A DNA stretch of 64,000 bases from Calonectria ilicicola. Lineage: Eukaryota > Ascomycota > Sordariomycetes > Hypocreales > Nectriaceae. Under the pieces are notes generated by a model, which searched no databases, had not been told where the DNA came from, and saw only the letters and a list, made by a program, of their open reading frames with translations. Shown here one piece after another: positions 36,014 through 47,741 of the stretch. Position 1 is the first letter of the stretch; every line of letters begins with the position of its first letter. Position numbers and translations under genes: made by a program. Location: positions 3,906,001 to 3,970,000 of the forward strand of contig CP085830.1 of the NCBI GenBank assembly GCA_020809705.1. The letters run 5' to 3'.

Positions 36014-37620
36014 CTAGTGTCCGTTGGTCGTCGCGGGCGCAGGTTGGGGCGGCCGTTCTGGTCCATACGGCACTGGGGCGCTCTGGTCGTTCGGCTGCGA
36101 TTCCTCCTCCGTTTCATCGTCGAACTCGCTAAGATCGTCTTCGCCCTCATCGGAGTAGTCGCTTTCGTCCCCCTCGCCACCTCCGTGACTATCTGAATAG
36201 CAGCTTTCCACCGCGTTGGCCATGCCGGGCGGGACTTTGCGGCCTTGCTGCTGCATTTGTTGGATAATGCTCATCAGCTTCTCCGTTTTCTTCTCCGCGG
36301 TTTCCGTCTTCTTCTTCCATTCCTGGCGTTCCTCAGCCATGCGGATGATGTTAGTGGCAGTCGCTTCCTTCTGCCGTTTTAAGGATTCGTTTTCCTTTTC
36401 CAAGCGTTTCCCTTTCTTAGACATATCTTCCATCTCCTTGCGGAACGATAGGAACAAGTCATTGCTATTGTTGAGCGTATCCTCCACCTGTTATAGGATT
36501 AGCAAAGACAGAGGACTGGCGCTACAGGATATTACCCACTTGCTTAAATTTGTCTACGTAAACGTTGAGTTGATTCCGCAATTCTGCTTCCGTCTTTGTG
36601 AAGGCTTGCACTTGCGACTGCAGGTGGCGGCCTTTCGTAGCCTCGGCCTCGGCAGTCTTCTTTTCGCGCTCGTACCGGGCCATGTGGTACTGGACCTCGA
36701 GCTCCTTGGTTCGCATGAGGGAATGAAAATGCAGCTCCCGTAGCTCGTACTGTTCGATAAAGGATTTGAACCGAACCCGAAACCTGCGGAACAGCGTTAG
36801 TACAATCTTGATTCCACAGCATCCGCTCATCGTGTCTTACAATTCCTCAACTTCCATGTCGACAACTTGTTTCCGGGGCGTATCCTTTTCTTCCTGGTAT
36901 CCCTCGAGTTTGGATAGCACGGTTGCGTACTTTTCGTCCCAGGCACCGGTATTGCGCTTGTGTGCGTTCTGTAGTTCCTTGTTCTCGTTCTGCCCAGCGC
37001 ATCAGCGAACCATGTCTGCTGAGATGACACGTTCATGACAGTCTAATAGTAACCCACCTTCATTTTGTTGTTGTCCCGCTGAAGTTCACGGCAAAGCTTC
37101 TCAAGTTTTTCCTTGAGTCCAACCGTCTTGCTCAGCTCACCACGGCTTGCATCCCGTTCCTTTTGTAGGTTGTCTCCGCGGCGCTTGTTCTTTTGGTTTT
37201 CCCGTTCCAGGCGTCGCATGTCGGCCAAGAGTTCGCTTGAACGCTTCGTGAGGTGATCGATCTTTTGCATATTGTCCATTTTGGAAACCTGTTGGAGGAG
37301 GTCGCGGTTTGCCCTCTTTACTTCACGCTCTGTACCATCCATGAATCAGCACATGTTCCTTCTTCCTATTCCGGGCGCGTCGAGGACGAGGAATTCGCTC
37401 CGGGAATCCACGAGGGGCGCAACACACCGATCTCTAATTCTTGGTCTTTTTCGCCGGCGGCATCTTGTTCGAGTTGGGATATGCGAGCCTGGAGCAGGCG
37501 CGAGGCTTCGTTGGAGTCCATGGCCTTTTTGCCCTTGGCCTTCTTGGCTGTCGCTGGTGGGGGATGGGCGTGGCCGTCGTGCCCGTTGGCAAGAGAAGCG
37601 TCGAGCTGACTGGCAGGCAT
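36014..37620 (-). CDS. Taxilin family coiled-coil protein
   Basis: Taxilins are long coiled-coil proteins that in animals bind syntaxins and the nascent-polypeptide-associated complex; the fungal role is poorly known. Five exons: 37620-37428, 37329-37058, 36989-36841, 36783-36540 and 36487-36014. The product is 443 residues. The N-terminus is Ala/Lys rich, followed by continuous heptad-like helix from about residue 40 to 350. It includes the taxilin segments LEKLCRELQRDNNKMK, KYATVLSKLEGYQEEK and FIEQYELRELHFHSLMRTKE. The C-terminal 90 residues are acidic, with Ser and Tyr between Asp and Glu, and end in a Pro-rich stretch. It is divergent from CYM1 (1.34 kb between start codons). A general coiled-coil protein is the only alternative; the conserved segments make taxilin likely. 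Confidence 0.9.
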
Positions 37621-38964
37621 CGTTGGTCAAGTGTGTCGAGGGATGTTGTGGTGTTGATCGAGCAGAGAGTGCGTGTCACGAGAGCAGTTACTGTGGACCA
37701 GGGCATCGAGAGATCGAGAGTCGACGTCGTTGGCGGCGGGGAATGGTAGAGAAGAGAGGCCACACGCGAGCCAACGTCGCCGTCGCCGTGAGATCGGAGT
37801 AGGTGGGTATGAAAATGTCAATTCTAGTGAGCCCGATGGCGTCGGCTTGACTGAGGAAATAGGCGTTAGTGGGTGTGGGCGAGAATTGTCACCGTGTAAC
37901 ACAGTGGACGACGACAACGGCCAGTGGGCGGATTGCAGCCAGTGTAGTAGCGCCGTGTAGCGGCTGTGCATAACTACAAATATTGACGCACCTGCTGTAG
38001 GCCAGGCCTGTTGTGGCAAGCCTTGTATGTGCAGCCTCACTGTTCAAAGCGCCGGCGAGTGAGCCACCGCTTTCATCAAATGGTCGGCTCGGGATGAAGG
38101 GCTCATGGAGTCTCAAAACGCATGGATGGGTTTTGCCATAGAACCGTTGTGGTGATGGCACTGAAAGTTAGGCCGCTATCAGCTCCCCGCAATACCTACT
38201 ATGCGCTGACGATAGTAGCCTATCGTTGTGATGGGCAGGAATGCCAACAGCCATTCAAGACCCAAGGGACGGGTTGGCGCTTAGCCTGACTAATCCTATC
38301 GCCCCACTGGCAGGCGGGGATACCAGTACCTTGTGTCAATCGAGAAGGCAGAATGTCAAGCACACCTGTTGATATGAATCCGGAAAGCCCCAGAACGGAT
38401 GGACGAAAATGAATAAATCTAAAACGAGCTAGTATAAAACTATGCTGGTATAATTTACCGGAAGAATTGATTCGTTTAATTTAATCCTCCGATTGCAGGA
38501 CTGTGAAGGAAAGAGCCCTGCGTTGAATGCCATGTTCTCTTTCATTCGAGGAGCTACCAACTGTGGCCACTCGTCGCCACTGGAAATCCAATTGCTAGCC
38601 ACTGGCGCCGGTGACGTTGTGCGCTGCTGGTCCACCGTAAGCCAGGGCGCCATGACCTAAGCCTGGCTGCCATAGGTGGTGCTAAGGCATCTTGACAAAG
38701 GTGGCACCCTGGCCCCGATCGGCCGCTGGAAATATTCTGGGTCCGAATGAATGGATCTAATTAGCCACCTCAGGCAAACAGCGTCATTGTGCCGTCGCCT
38801 TCTGAAATCTCGGTTTTGACCTCATTCAATGAGCCGACACCAACCCGTTTGTCGTTGGAGCTCACACTGACATTGTACCACCACCCCTTTCTAAATGTAT
38901 AATTAGATTTCATCATTGTTTTTTATTCTTTCTTCCCTCTATCGACCTTTGGACGACCGCTACC
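37621..38964. promoter_or_regulatory. Divergent promoter region of taxilin and CYM1
   Basis: The region between two outward-facing start codons holds no supported frame. A nearby AT-rich stretch at 38890-38930 precedes the CYM1 start, but no clear TATA box is evident. Frames reading across it are short and lack motifs. Confidence 0.5.
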
Positions 38965-41900
38965 ATGCTCCGCAACGCGGCTTCCTCGGCGCGAAAGGCC
39001 GTGACGGAGCTGTCGCAGCTCCCAAAACCTGGTGAACAGCTCCATGGCTTCACCCTCGTACGGTCCAAACACGTCCCCGAGCTCAAGCTGACGGCCTTGC
39101 ACCTGCAACATGACAAGACTGGCGCTGATTACCTGCACATTGCCCGGGATGACAGTAACAATGTCTTCTCTATTGGCTTCAAGACCAACCCCCCGGATGA
39201 CACCGGCGTTCCTCATATTCTCGAGCACACCACGCTCTGCGGCAGTAACAAGTGCGACTTTTACTCAGAATACGCACCGGTGAATGATTGCTAATTCACA
39301 ATGCGTAGATATCCCATCCGCGACCCATTCTTCAAGATGCTGCCTCGAACCCTTTCCAACTTTATGAATGCCTTCACAGCCTCCGATCATACCTTCTACC
39401 CCTTTGCCACGACCAATGCACAGGATTTCAAAAACCTCATGTCTGTCTATCTCGATGCAACACTCCACCCGTTGCTGAAGCAATCCGACTTTACACAGGA
39501 GGGATGGCGCATCGGACCCGAGAACCCTCTTGCTGAAGACGAGGCCAGCAAGAAGCTGGTCTTCAAGGGTGTTGTTTACAATGAGATGAAGGGCCAAATG
39601 TCGGACGCTGGCTACCTCTACTATATCAGATTCCACGATCATATCTTCCCTGCCATCAATAACTCAGGAGGTGATCCTCAGAAAATTACCGACCTCACCT
39701 ATGAGCAGCTAAAGCAGTTCCATGCTGAACACTACCACCCCAGCAACGCCAAGATTTTCTCATACGGCGATATGCCCTTGGCTGATCACCTACAAGAGGT
39801 CAATGCTCAGCTCCAGGCTTTTGACAAGATCCAAAGCGACAAGCAGATTCATGAACCCATCACACTGGATGGCCCTCAGGAAGTCACCCTCTATGGACCC
39901 CTGGATCCTCTTGTGGATCCTGACCGTCAGTACAAGACGTCTGTTTCTTGGATCACCGGTGACACCACTGATGTGCTGGAATCATTTTCTGTCGCTCTTC
40001 TTTCCACTCTGTTGATGGACGGATACGGCTCCCCTCTTTACCGAGGTCTTATCGAAGCCGGAATGGGTGCTGACTGGAGTCCTAATGCTGGATATGACAG
40101 CTCAGCCAAGCGCGGCATCTTTTCGATTGGTCTGACTGGCGTTCAGGAGTCTGATGTCCCCAAGTTGAAGGCAAAGGTGCAGGAAATTCTACGAGAGGCT
40201 CGAGACAAGGGGTTTGACAAGACTAAGATTGATGGTTCCCTCCATCAGCTCGAGCTGGCCCTGAAGCACAAGACTGCCAACTTTGGATTTTCTATGCTCA
40301 ACCGTCTGAAGCCAAAGTGGTTCAATGGTGTTGATCCCTTTGACTCGCTGGCCTGGAATGATACCATTGAGGCTTTCCAGGCCAAGCTGGCTGAGGGTAA
40401 CTACTTGGAGGGTTTGATGGACAAGTATCTCCTCAACGACAATGCCCTGACTTTCACCATGGCTCCCTCACCTACCTTTAGTGAAGATCTAGCTAAGGAG
40501 GAACAAGAGCGATTGGCAAGCAAGATTCAGGTTGCAGTCAAGGAAGCTGGCAGTGAAGAGAACGCCCGCAAACACTTTGAAAAGCAGGAGCAAGATCTTT
40601 TAGTGGAGCAGAACAAGACCAACACAGAGGATCTTAGTTGTCTGCCTACTGTCTACGTCAAGGACATCCCCAGAACCAAGGAGCCTGTGGTAGTCCGAGA
40701 CGAACAGGCAAAAGGAGTCAAGATTCAATGGCGAGAGGCCCCCACCAACGGCCTGACATATTTCCGCGCTATCAACACACTTGAGAACCTTCCTGATGAC
40801 TTGCGCGAGCTGGTCCCCCTATTTACTGACAGCATTATGCGGTTGGGCACCAAGGACATGAACATGGAACAGCTTGAGGACTTGATTAAACTCAAGACGG
40901 GCGGCGTTTCGGTGGGATACCACTGCACGCCTTCGCCCACCGACTTCCATCAGGCTAGCGAAGGTTTAATATTCACCGGCATGGCATTGGATCGAAACGT
41001 GCCTGTCATGTTTGACATCATCCGGAAACTCATATTAGAGACTAACTTTGACAGCCCAGAGGCGGCTCTCCGCATTCGACAGCTTCTCCAAGCGTCAGCG
41101 GATGGTGTCGTCAATGATATTGCCTCTACTGGACATCGATACGCCATGGGATACTCCGAGGCTGGCTTGTCACGAGCTGCCTGGTTGCGCCAGCAAGTAT
41201 CTGGGCTTTCTCAAGTCAAATTGGTAACTTCGCTGGCCAGTCGACCTGAATCAGACAAGCTTGAGGATGTCATCGCGAAGCTCAAGCAAATACAAAGCTT
41301 CGCTCTTGCCGGTGGCAACATGCGCACTGCTATTACATGTGGGTCGGAAAGTGTTGCAGACAACGCTGCTTCGCTCCAAACCTTTATGGCTAGCAGCGCA
41401 GGTGGGCCCCTGGAGCTAAAGAATACGGCGCCCCGTCAGCTACCTCGTGACAGCAAGACATTCTTTCCCTTGCCATACCAAGTATACTACGGTGGTCTTT
41501 CGTTGCCAACCACCTCGTATACTTCACCCGACGGTGCGCCACTGCAGATCCTGTCACAGATGCTTACACATAAGCACCTGCATCATGAGATCCGTGAAAA
41601 GGGTGGCGCCTATGGTGGCGGAGCATACTCACGACCCCTGGATGGACTATTTGGCTTCTACTCTTACCGTGATCCGAACCCACAAAACACGCTCAGCATC
41701 ATGCGCAATGCGGGTCAATGGGCTGTAGATAAGCAGTGGTCAGACCGGGATTTGGAGGAGGCTAAGATCTCTGTATTCCAGGGAGTTGATGCTCCCCAGT
41801 CAGTAAACCAGGAGGGAATGGGCCGGTTCCTGTCTGGTATCACTGAAGAAATGAAGCAGCGCAAACGTGAGCAACTACTTGACGTAACCAAGGACCAGGT

Positions 41901-42036
41901 TCGCGAGGTAGCACAGCGTTATTTGGTGGATGGGGTAGCCAAGGGCGAGGAAAGGATTGCTTTCTTGGGCGAAAAGCAAACGTGGGTGGACGGCGAGTGG
42001 AAGGTTCAGGAGATGAACGTCCAGGGCGCCGAATAA
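38965..42036 (+). CDS. CYM1: Mitochondrial presequence protease Cym1/PreP (M16C)
   Basis: Degrades cleaved presequences and other short peptides in the mitochondrial matrix. Two exons: 38965-39251 and 39309-42036, with a 57-base intron. The product is 1004 residues, typical for Cym1. The N-terminus ([16 protein letters not shown]) is a plausible amphipathic targeting presequence with Arg and Lys and no acidic residue before residue 15. The inverted zinc motif HILEH is at residues 84-88. Further Cym1 segments are [32 protein letters not shown] (second metal-ligand region) and the late [20 protein letters not shown]. The intron splits the Lys codon of the conserved CGSNKYPIRDPF segment. Confidence 0.96.
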
Positions 42037-44320
42037 AGAAGAGCGAAGAGGGCAACCTTTTAGAGTTGTTTGCTGCATTTACATGCATGCACGTGTGCTA
42101 ACCATGCTTATAGAAAAATATGGCTGACAGCTGCACGACAAGAGCCTGGTGCGATAGACAAAAGGACGACTGCTGGTCGGGGCCTTTTATTTGTATGACG
42201 AAGTGTACAGCACAAAGCTGCAGCACATAGATGACACTCCTCTATATTATGAGACCATGCTAAACGATCAACTTGTTTCCCGTTTACCCACATGAATGGT
42301 TTGTGACCACGAGAAGAGATTTATTTTTAGCCTTGAGCACACGCGTTCAGATACGATACGTCTCCTTGCCCTGTTTCAATGACATGGAGACCACAGAGCA
42401 ACGCAAGAAAAGATGTACAAACTCGCTTTCCCCGCAAACTCTTTCATCTTCCCCCCTGACACTGGGCTTCATCAAGCAAACACTCACTACAACATGCCAC
42501 TACTCTCGAGACCTCGGGGCTGCGGAGCGCAAGCACCAAGCACGTGGAATCAGAGTGGAAGGGCGTGCGTGGAAGGTGTTGGCTGGAGGCTTAGGGCTGA
42601 GGGCTAGAGGCTGAAAGAGGGGGTGGTGATTTGAGCTCGTTCTATCAGAGCCGGAGTCCTTGAGCATTGGATTTCTTACCGGACTAAAGAGCGGAGTACA
42701 TAATTACGCGTTGAAGGCATCTTTTTTTTAAGAATTGAAATGTCAGTCACTGACAACCAGTAAAACCCAACTACTTGACTATGCATAAGAGACGGACAGC
42801 CAATAGTCAGTCCACTAGGTGGATACACGATAGGTCGTTTTCAATAGCGTGACTATAGTGCCGCGCATGATTGAGCTTGTCATTAAGCTGATGATGGCCT
42901 AGACGCAGCCGGGCCCAGTATTGTCCAGATGGAGAAACCGGGGCTACCAATGAGGTGGCCCCTCTTACGTGTCTAAGAGTTAGGGGATGACTGGTTCCTG
43001 GGGGCTGTGGTGAGGGAATTTGGCGTGTCTGCTTGTTACGACTTGTCAATTAGCTTTGCAAGTTTTATGGTACGGGACCTGTCCATGACAATGCTAGTTG
43101 GGCCGTAAAGTTGCGGTCTGGGTCAGGCGGCCAAAAACGGAAATGGAATCAGTGCCTTGGCTGGCTGGGCTGGAGACGATGCCCTGCTTTTCTGGGATAA
43201 GGGCGTCGGCCAGCGGGAAGATGGCGCAGAGCATTGTGAACTGGATCAACAGACAAGAAACGGATGGATGAGTTGAGTAATAGACACAGGTGGCCACTTC
43301 TCGGTGTCTTGTCGGTGTAGAGCTAGGCGCCTCCCACCTCGCAGAATACAGACAGAGTGTACCCCTCTACTTTTCACCTTTTCCCCACCATTATCAATCA
43401 TCCATCATCCCCTAGCTAACTAATGAATAAATACATAAATAAATACTAAAAATTGATGAATGGAATGAAAACAATTTAGATGTAACAAATTTTCCCCTTC
43501 CATTTTTAATCGTATTCCTTCTCTCAAATAAATGATTTGGTGCAAAAGCCACAAAAGGTATAAACCTTTCAAGGGGTACACTGTACCTAAACAGGTACCT
43601 GACAGTACCTTTAGCAGCGGCTAGCGAGTCGGAAAGCCTGCCCCGAGCTACGGCGTGAGGTGCTGCGGGACTCTCCACCGGACAAGCATCGCGAATGTAG
43701 CAGCCTGCATGGCATAAAAGTGGAGAGGTTCACAGGGCTCGAGGGCTAGAAGGGTGATTTCACAAAGCATGCGAGTGTCTGAAAAAAATGACAAAATTTG
43801 GAATGGAGGGCCTTAGCCGGGCAGTGTCAGTCGGCACCACCAGGAGGTCCGCCGCGCGCTGGGCTTTGCTTCGTATTGGAGCCGCCAGGGCAAAAGCCTC
43901 GGTTTTGTGGTTCGTGCGCATGTGGCAGTAGGCCATGTATGTATGTACATATGTATGTATGTATTATGTAGGTGGGAGGTAGGTACATTGAGACATGAGG
44001 TGACAGGTGCCCGATGCGTGCGGCGGCATCTCTAGAAACGGTCAGCCACCACGCAGGATCGGCGCAACCTGATGAGTCCTGTTCCAGAGAGCTGGCCTTC
44101 AGGGGGGGCAGCACCAGCAACCAGCAGCTCTCTGATGGATGGAGGGGTTGATTGCCTAGCTCTCAGCTTCGTGTGAGACTGGATATTTTGATATGTGCAC
44201 GCACACACTCGCACACGCACACATATGGCTCCTGTTTTTTTTCTCTCTTAATTCTCCCCGGGCTCCGCATGACTTGATTCCCGAGGCACAGCAACGTGCC
44301 TAGAAATTCTCGTAGCAATG
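42037..44320. other. Spacer downstream of CYM1
   Basis: No supported gene. It includes the CYM1 3' region and an AT-rich patch around 43400-43520 (repeats of AATAAATA). A TATG repeat lies at about 43935-43970. Frames of up to 97 codons lack motifs. Confidence 0.5.
43935..43970. repeat. TATG/GTAT simple repeat
   Basis: Imperfect tandem GTAT units interrupted by ACATAT, about 36 bases long, in intergenic DNA. Confidence 0.8.
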
Positions 44321-45568
44321 CACCACCCACTGTTTTGAGCAAAACAAAGTGGGAAAGGGAGAAAAAAAAAAGGAAAAAACTTGGAAGCTTACCCGAAGAC
44401 CCATAGCGGCTGGCAAGGTGCCCGTCCCACCGCCCATCCTTGTGTGGAAGAAGAGAGACCTTCTTTTTCCCCCTGCACTCTTTTCGACTCTGAACGGGTA
44501 CCAGAAAAGAAAAGAAGGAGAAAAAAAAGCCACACGGCGTCTTCTCATCCGAGCATCTGCAACTAGTGATCTCGCCTGGTCCCAAGTAGGTGGTTTGCTC
44601 CTTTTCCTTCGCGTCCTAGCCGCGCCACAACGAGCGAGCGCCTGGCCACAACGAGCAAGCAACTGGCGGCCTCGCTCCCCTCACGCCCCTACCCTTACCC
44701 CCCTCCAAAAATTTTCCCCCGTCCCTCCCTGTCCCACCCCTCCTGCCCCTCAAGGCTCAACGTCACACTCTGAAAATCTCGGTTCCCGCCATCGCATTCT
44801 ATCCATCTCCTTTGCAGTCAGTACCTTGCCTCACCTCCACTTTTTGGCAACCAAAGGCCCAAAGAAACACACCTGCAAGCATTGCACCGCCTTTCACCTA
44901 CGTCGCTCCCGTCAATTGACCCCCGTTCCCATATAAAAGCCCTGCCCCCCCGTCTCTTCTTCCTCCTCCTCTCCCAGACTAACCACATCCACCTCGTCTC
45001 CAGCGCTCGCGCTTCAAACTACTCGCAACCACCACTCGCAAACAGCAGAGCGCTCGCCCGTTTCTGCTCCCAACCCAGCCCGCGACTAGCCTTTGGTCTT
45101 CTCAAAGGCACCGCTCCCATCACGGCTCCTCCGGCCGTGAGCTTCGTCAGTGACAAAGATTTCAGTCTTCGAAAGACTTCTCACATCATCAACGCCATCC
45201 CCCCTCCCGCTGCTGAAGTCGCCTTCGCCTAAGCTCGCTCTCCTCGCCCTCTTGCCCGACCTAGACCAAAGCAACACTCCCCCGTCGAATCTCGACGACA
45301 ACCAGCTGCCGCATAGGAGGATCTACGAGGTTCTTCCTCTTACCGAGGAAGAGTCGAGGAAGCCTCGCCAGTCCACTGAGGGATCAGTCTGCTATCGCTC
45401 CCGACCACCCTAACACCCGCTTAACCTAACCCGTTAAGCTCCCAAACAATCACTTTTTATTATCTCCCAAACGTCTATCCGAGGAAAAACCTCTTGACGT
45501 TTGTCGACTCTCTCCATTCGTCCCCTCAGTATATATCCCAGTCGCGCACCCCTGCAACATTTTGGGAT
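44321..45568 (+). promoter_or_regulatory. ATG-free promoter and leader of ornithine decarboxylase
   Basis: I read every line and every line junction from 44321 to 45568 and found no ATG on the plus strand. The last upstream ATG is at 44318 and the next is the predicted start codon at 45569. The sequence is C- and CT-rich, with few G. A leader intron is possible (CTCAG acceptor-like site at about 45526-45530), but no donor is compelling. Frames through this area begin only at GTG or TTG and are not credible starts in a fungus. Confidence 0.7.
44931..44938 (+). promoter_or_regulatory. TATA box of the ornithine decarboxylase gene
   Basis: ATATAAAA is followed after about 15 bases by a long pyrimidine tract (TCTTCTTCCTCCTCC, about 44955-44975) and then CA-containing candidate start sites. 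This is a classic layout of a strongly expressed fungal core promoter. It predicts a leader of roughly 570-600 bases before the ATG at 45569. Confidence 0.65.
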
Positions 45569-46970
45569 ATGGTTATGGCAACGGCTGTCCTCGACACTTA
45601 CATCGACAATGTCAATCACCCACATAAATTGAAGAAACCCAACTTGGGTCCTCTTCAAAACAATGGAGTGATTAATCCCAAACAGCTTATAGGCGAAGCC
45701 CTGCACCAGCGTGTTGAGGCCATCGACCATGAGTTGTGCGAACCTGGCGAGGAAGACACCTTCTTCGTCGCTGACCTAGGCGAGGTCTACCGCCAGCATA
45801 TGCGCTGGAAGATGAACCTGCCTCGAGTTCGTCCTTTTTATGGTATGTTGACTCCCTGATCTCTGGTAAACGTTCGCTTTGGCCACTAACATCTCCGTCC
45901 CAGCCGTCAAGTGCAACCCCGACCCTCAGGTTATCAGGCTCCTTGCTGAGCTTGGAACTGGTTTCGACTGCGCTTCCAAGACCGAAATCGAGCAGGTCCT
46001 AGGCATGGGCCTCAGCCCTGACCGCATCATCTATGCCCAGCCTTGCAAGACCAACTCTTACGTTCGGTTTGTCAAGAATGCTGGCGTCAAGAAGATGACA
46101 TTTGACAATGCCGACGAGCTCTACAAGATCGCCAAGCTCTACCCGGGAGCTGAGCTCTTCCTTCGCATCATGACCGACGATAGCGAAAGCCTGTGCCGAT
46201 TCAGCATGAAGTTTGGCGCTGCCATGGATACCACCGAGAGCCTGCTTGTTCTCGCCAAGGAGCTCGGTCTGAACGTTGTTGGCGTCAGCTTCCACGTCGG
46301 CTCTGGCGCCTCGGACCCCCTGGCCTACTTCAAGGCTGTCCGAGACGCCCACACCATCTTCCAGAGGGGACACGAGCTTGGCTTCAACATGCGCACCCTG
46401 GATGTTGGTGGTGGCTTCTCTGGCGACACCTTTGAGAAGATGGCCGCCATTCTCAGCGATGCTCTGGATGAGTTCTTCCCTGTCCACAGCAACGTTGAGA
46501 TCATTGCTGAGCCCGGTCGCTACTACGTTGCCACGGCCTTCACCATTGCCTGCAACATCATTGCCCGCCGCACCGTTGAGGATCCTACTCTTGACGGCAA
46601 GGCCTACATGGTTTACGTTAACGATGGTGTCTACGGCAACTTCTCCAACATCATGTTCGATCACCAGACCCCCATCGCCAAGATCCTTCGTGCTGGTGGC
46701 AAGACGCTGTATGACACTCCTGCCGCTTTTGCCACCCCTTCTGGCGAGGGCGCCGAGTACTCCATTTGGGGTCCCACTTGTGACGGAATTGACCGCATCA
46801 CAGAGAGCACTCGCTTCGAGCCCATTCTCGACGTTGGTGACTGGCTGTACTTTGAGGAAATGGGTGCCTATACCAAGTGCTCCGCTACCCAATTCAACGG
46901 CTTCTCCAACGCTCACGATGTCATCTACGTCTGCAGCGAGCCTGGCGCCAAGGTTTTGATGGGTCTCTAA
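45569..46970 (+). CDS. Ornithine decarboxylase
   Basis: Cytosolic, PLP-dependent enzyme that converts ornithine to putrescine, the first committed step of polyamine synthesis. Two exons: 45569-45842 and 45904-46970, with a 61-base intron. The product is 446 residues, the usual fungal length. Lys94 in PFYAVKCNPD is the expected PLP lysine. FHVGSGAS, DVGGGFSG and EPGRYYV form the phosphate-binding region, and Cys384 in WGPTCDGIDRI is the active-site cysteine supplied across the dimer. The start was chosen as the first ATG of the whole leader, two codons before a second Met (MVM). The intron splits the Ala codon just before the PLP lysine. Antizyme-type control is known for fungal homologues but cannot be seen here. 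Commonly called spe-1 in Neurospora or SPE1 in yeast. Confidence 0.97.
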
Positions 46971-47741
46971 ATGTGTTTTGACTTGTGTCTTTGACATTTC
47001 GGGAAACCAGGTCCCCATCTTTCAAAGTGTAAAGGTTCTTCCTTGTTTACGTCTGTCTTCAAGGGTGACTCTTTCTTCCGCGCTTTGATCATGTTACTTT
47101 CGTTGATTGCATTCTCCTCGTGAGATTGAATTTGATAGACATCCATATCAGTATTTGGATAACAGCCAAGCTTGCCTCGGTTTCGTGGGTCCCGCAGAAA
47201 TGCAGTGTCCATGATCTTGCAGCTGGTTTACTTTTTGAAAATAGATGCGAGAATAGAAAATACTAGATTTTACCCCCACCTCCAGCAGTTTTTTTTAGTG
47301 TGCTTGCTCTCCAGAATTATCTCATCATAAATAGCGCGCCATTCTTTTGAACTTTTAGAGCTCGTCGTTGGTATCGACTTGCGTCGTAGTGTTGAACAAG
47401 TCAGGCTTGAACGCGATCCCAATGTGTCAAACTAGTTTCTTCCCATTGTTTGAACTAACATTACAATATGAACAAATAATGCCCCTAATTAGGCATTGCA
47501 TCCTTGATGTACTAGGGAATGCGATCTCTCGATCAAAGAAAATCTAAAACCCCCACACGCCTCATATACTCCTTGCCGTTCCTTTTTATCCTCAGCCGAA
47601 ACGCAGCGACATTACTGCCTCACAGGATATTCGTGTACGCCCTGAAAGTATCCCAAGACAACAAGTCTTTAACGCTCCGAAAACGTCTGAATACAAAACG
47701 GATCCAGTCGTTCTATCATCTCCACCTCCAACACTCAAATT
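46971..47741. other. Convergent 3' region of ornithine decarboxylase and RAD16
   Basis: The two genes face each other across 771 bases. AT-rich stretches (about 47220-47340 and 47455-47520) fit 3' untranslated regions. I see no supported gene. Confidence 0.55.

Noticed and set aside
36755..36785. GGTTCAAATCC-like B box on the minus strand
   Set aside because: It lies inside a taxilin exon, with no A box or cloverleaf around it; no tRNA gene was found in the window.
45494..45568. Upstream extension of ornithine decarboxylase
   Set aside because: It begins at TTG; the first ATG is 45569 and the family N-terminus needs no extension.
45999..47018. 339-codon minus-strand frame over ornithine decarboxylase
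   Set aside because: Antisense frame kept open by the third-position C preference of the real gene; no domain.
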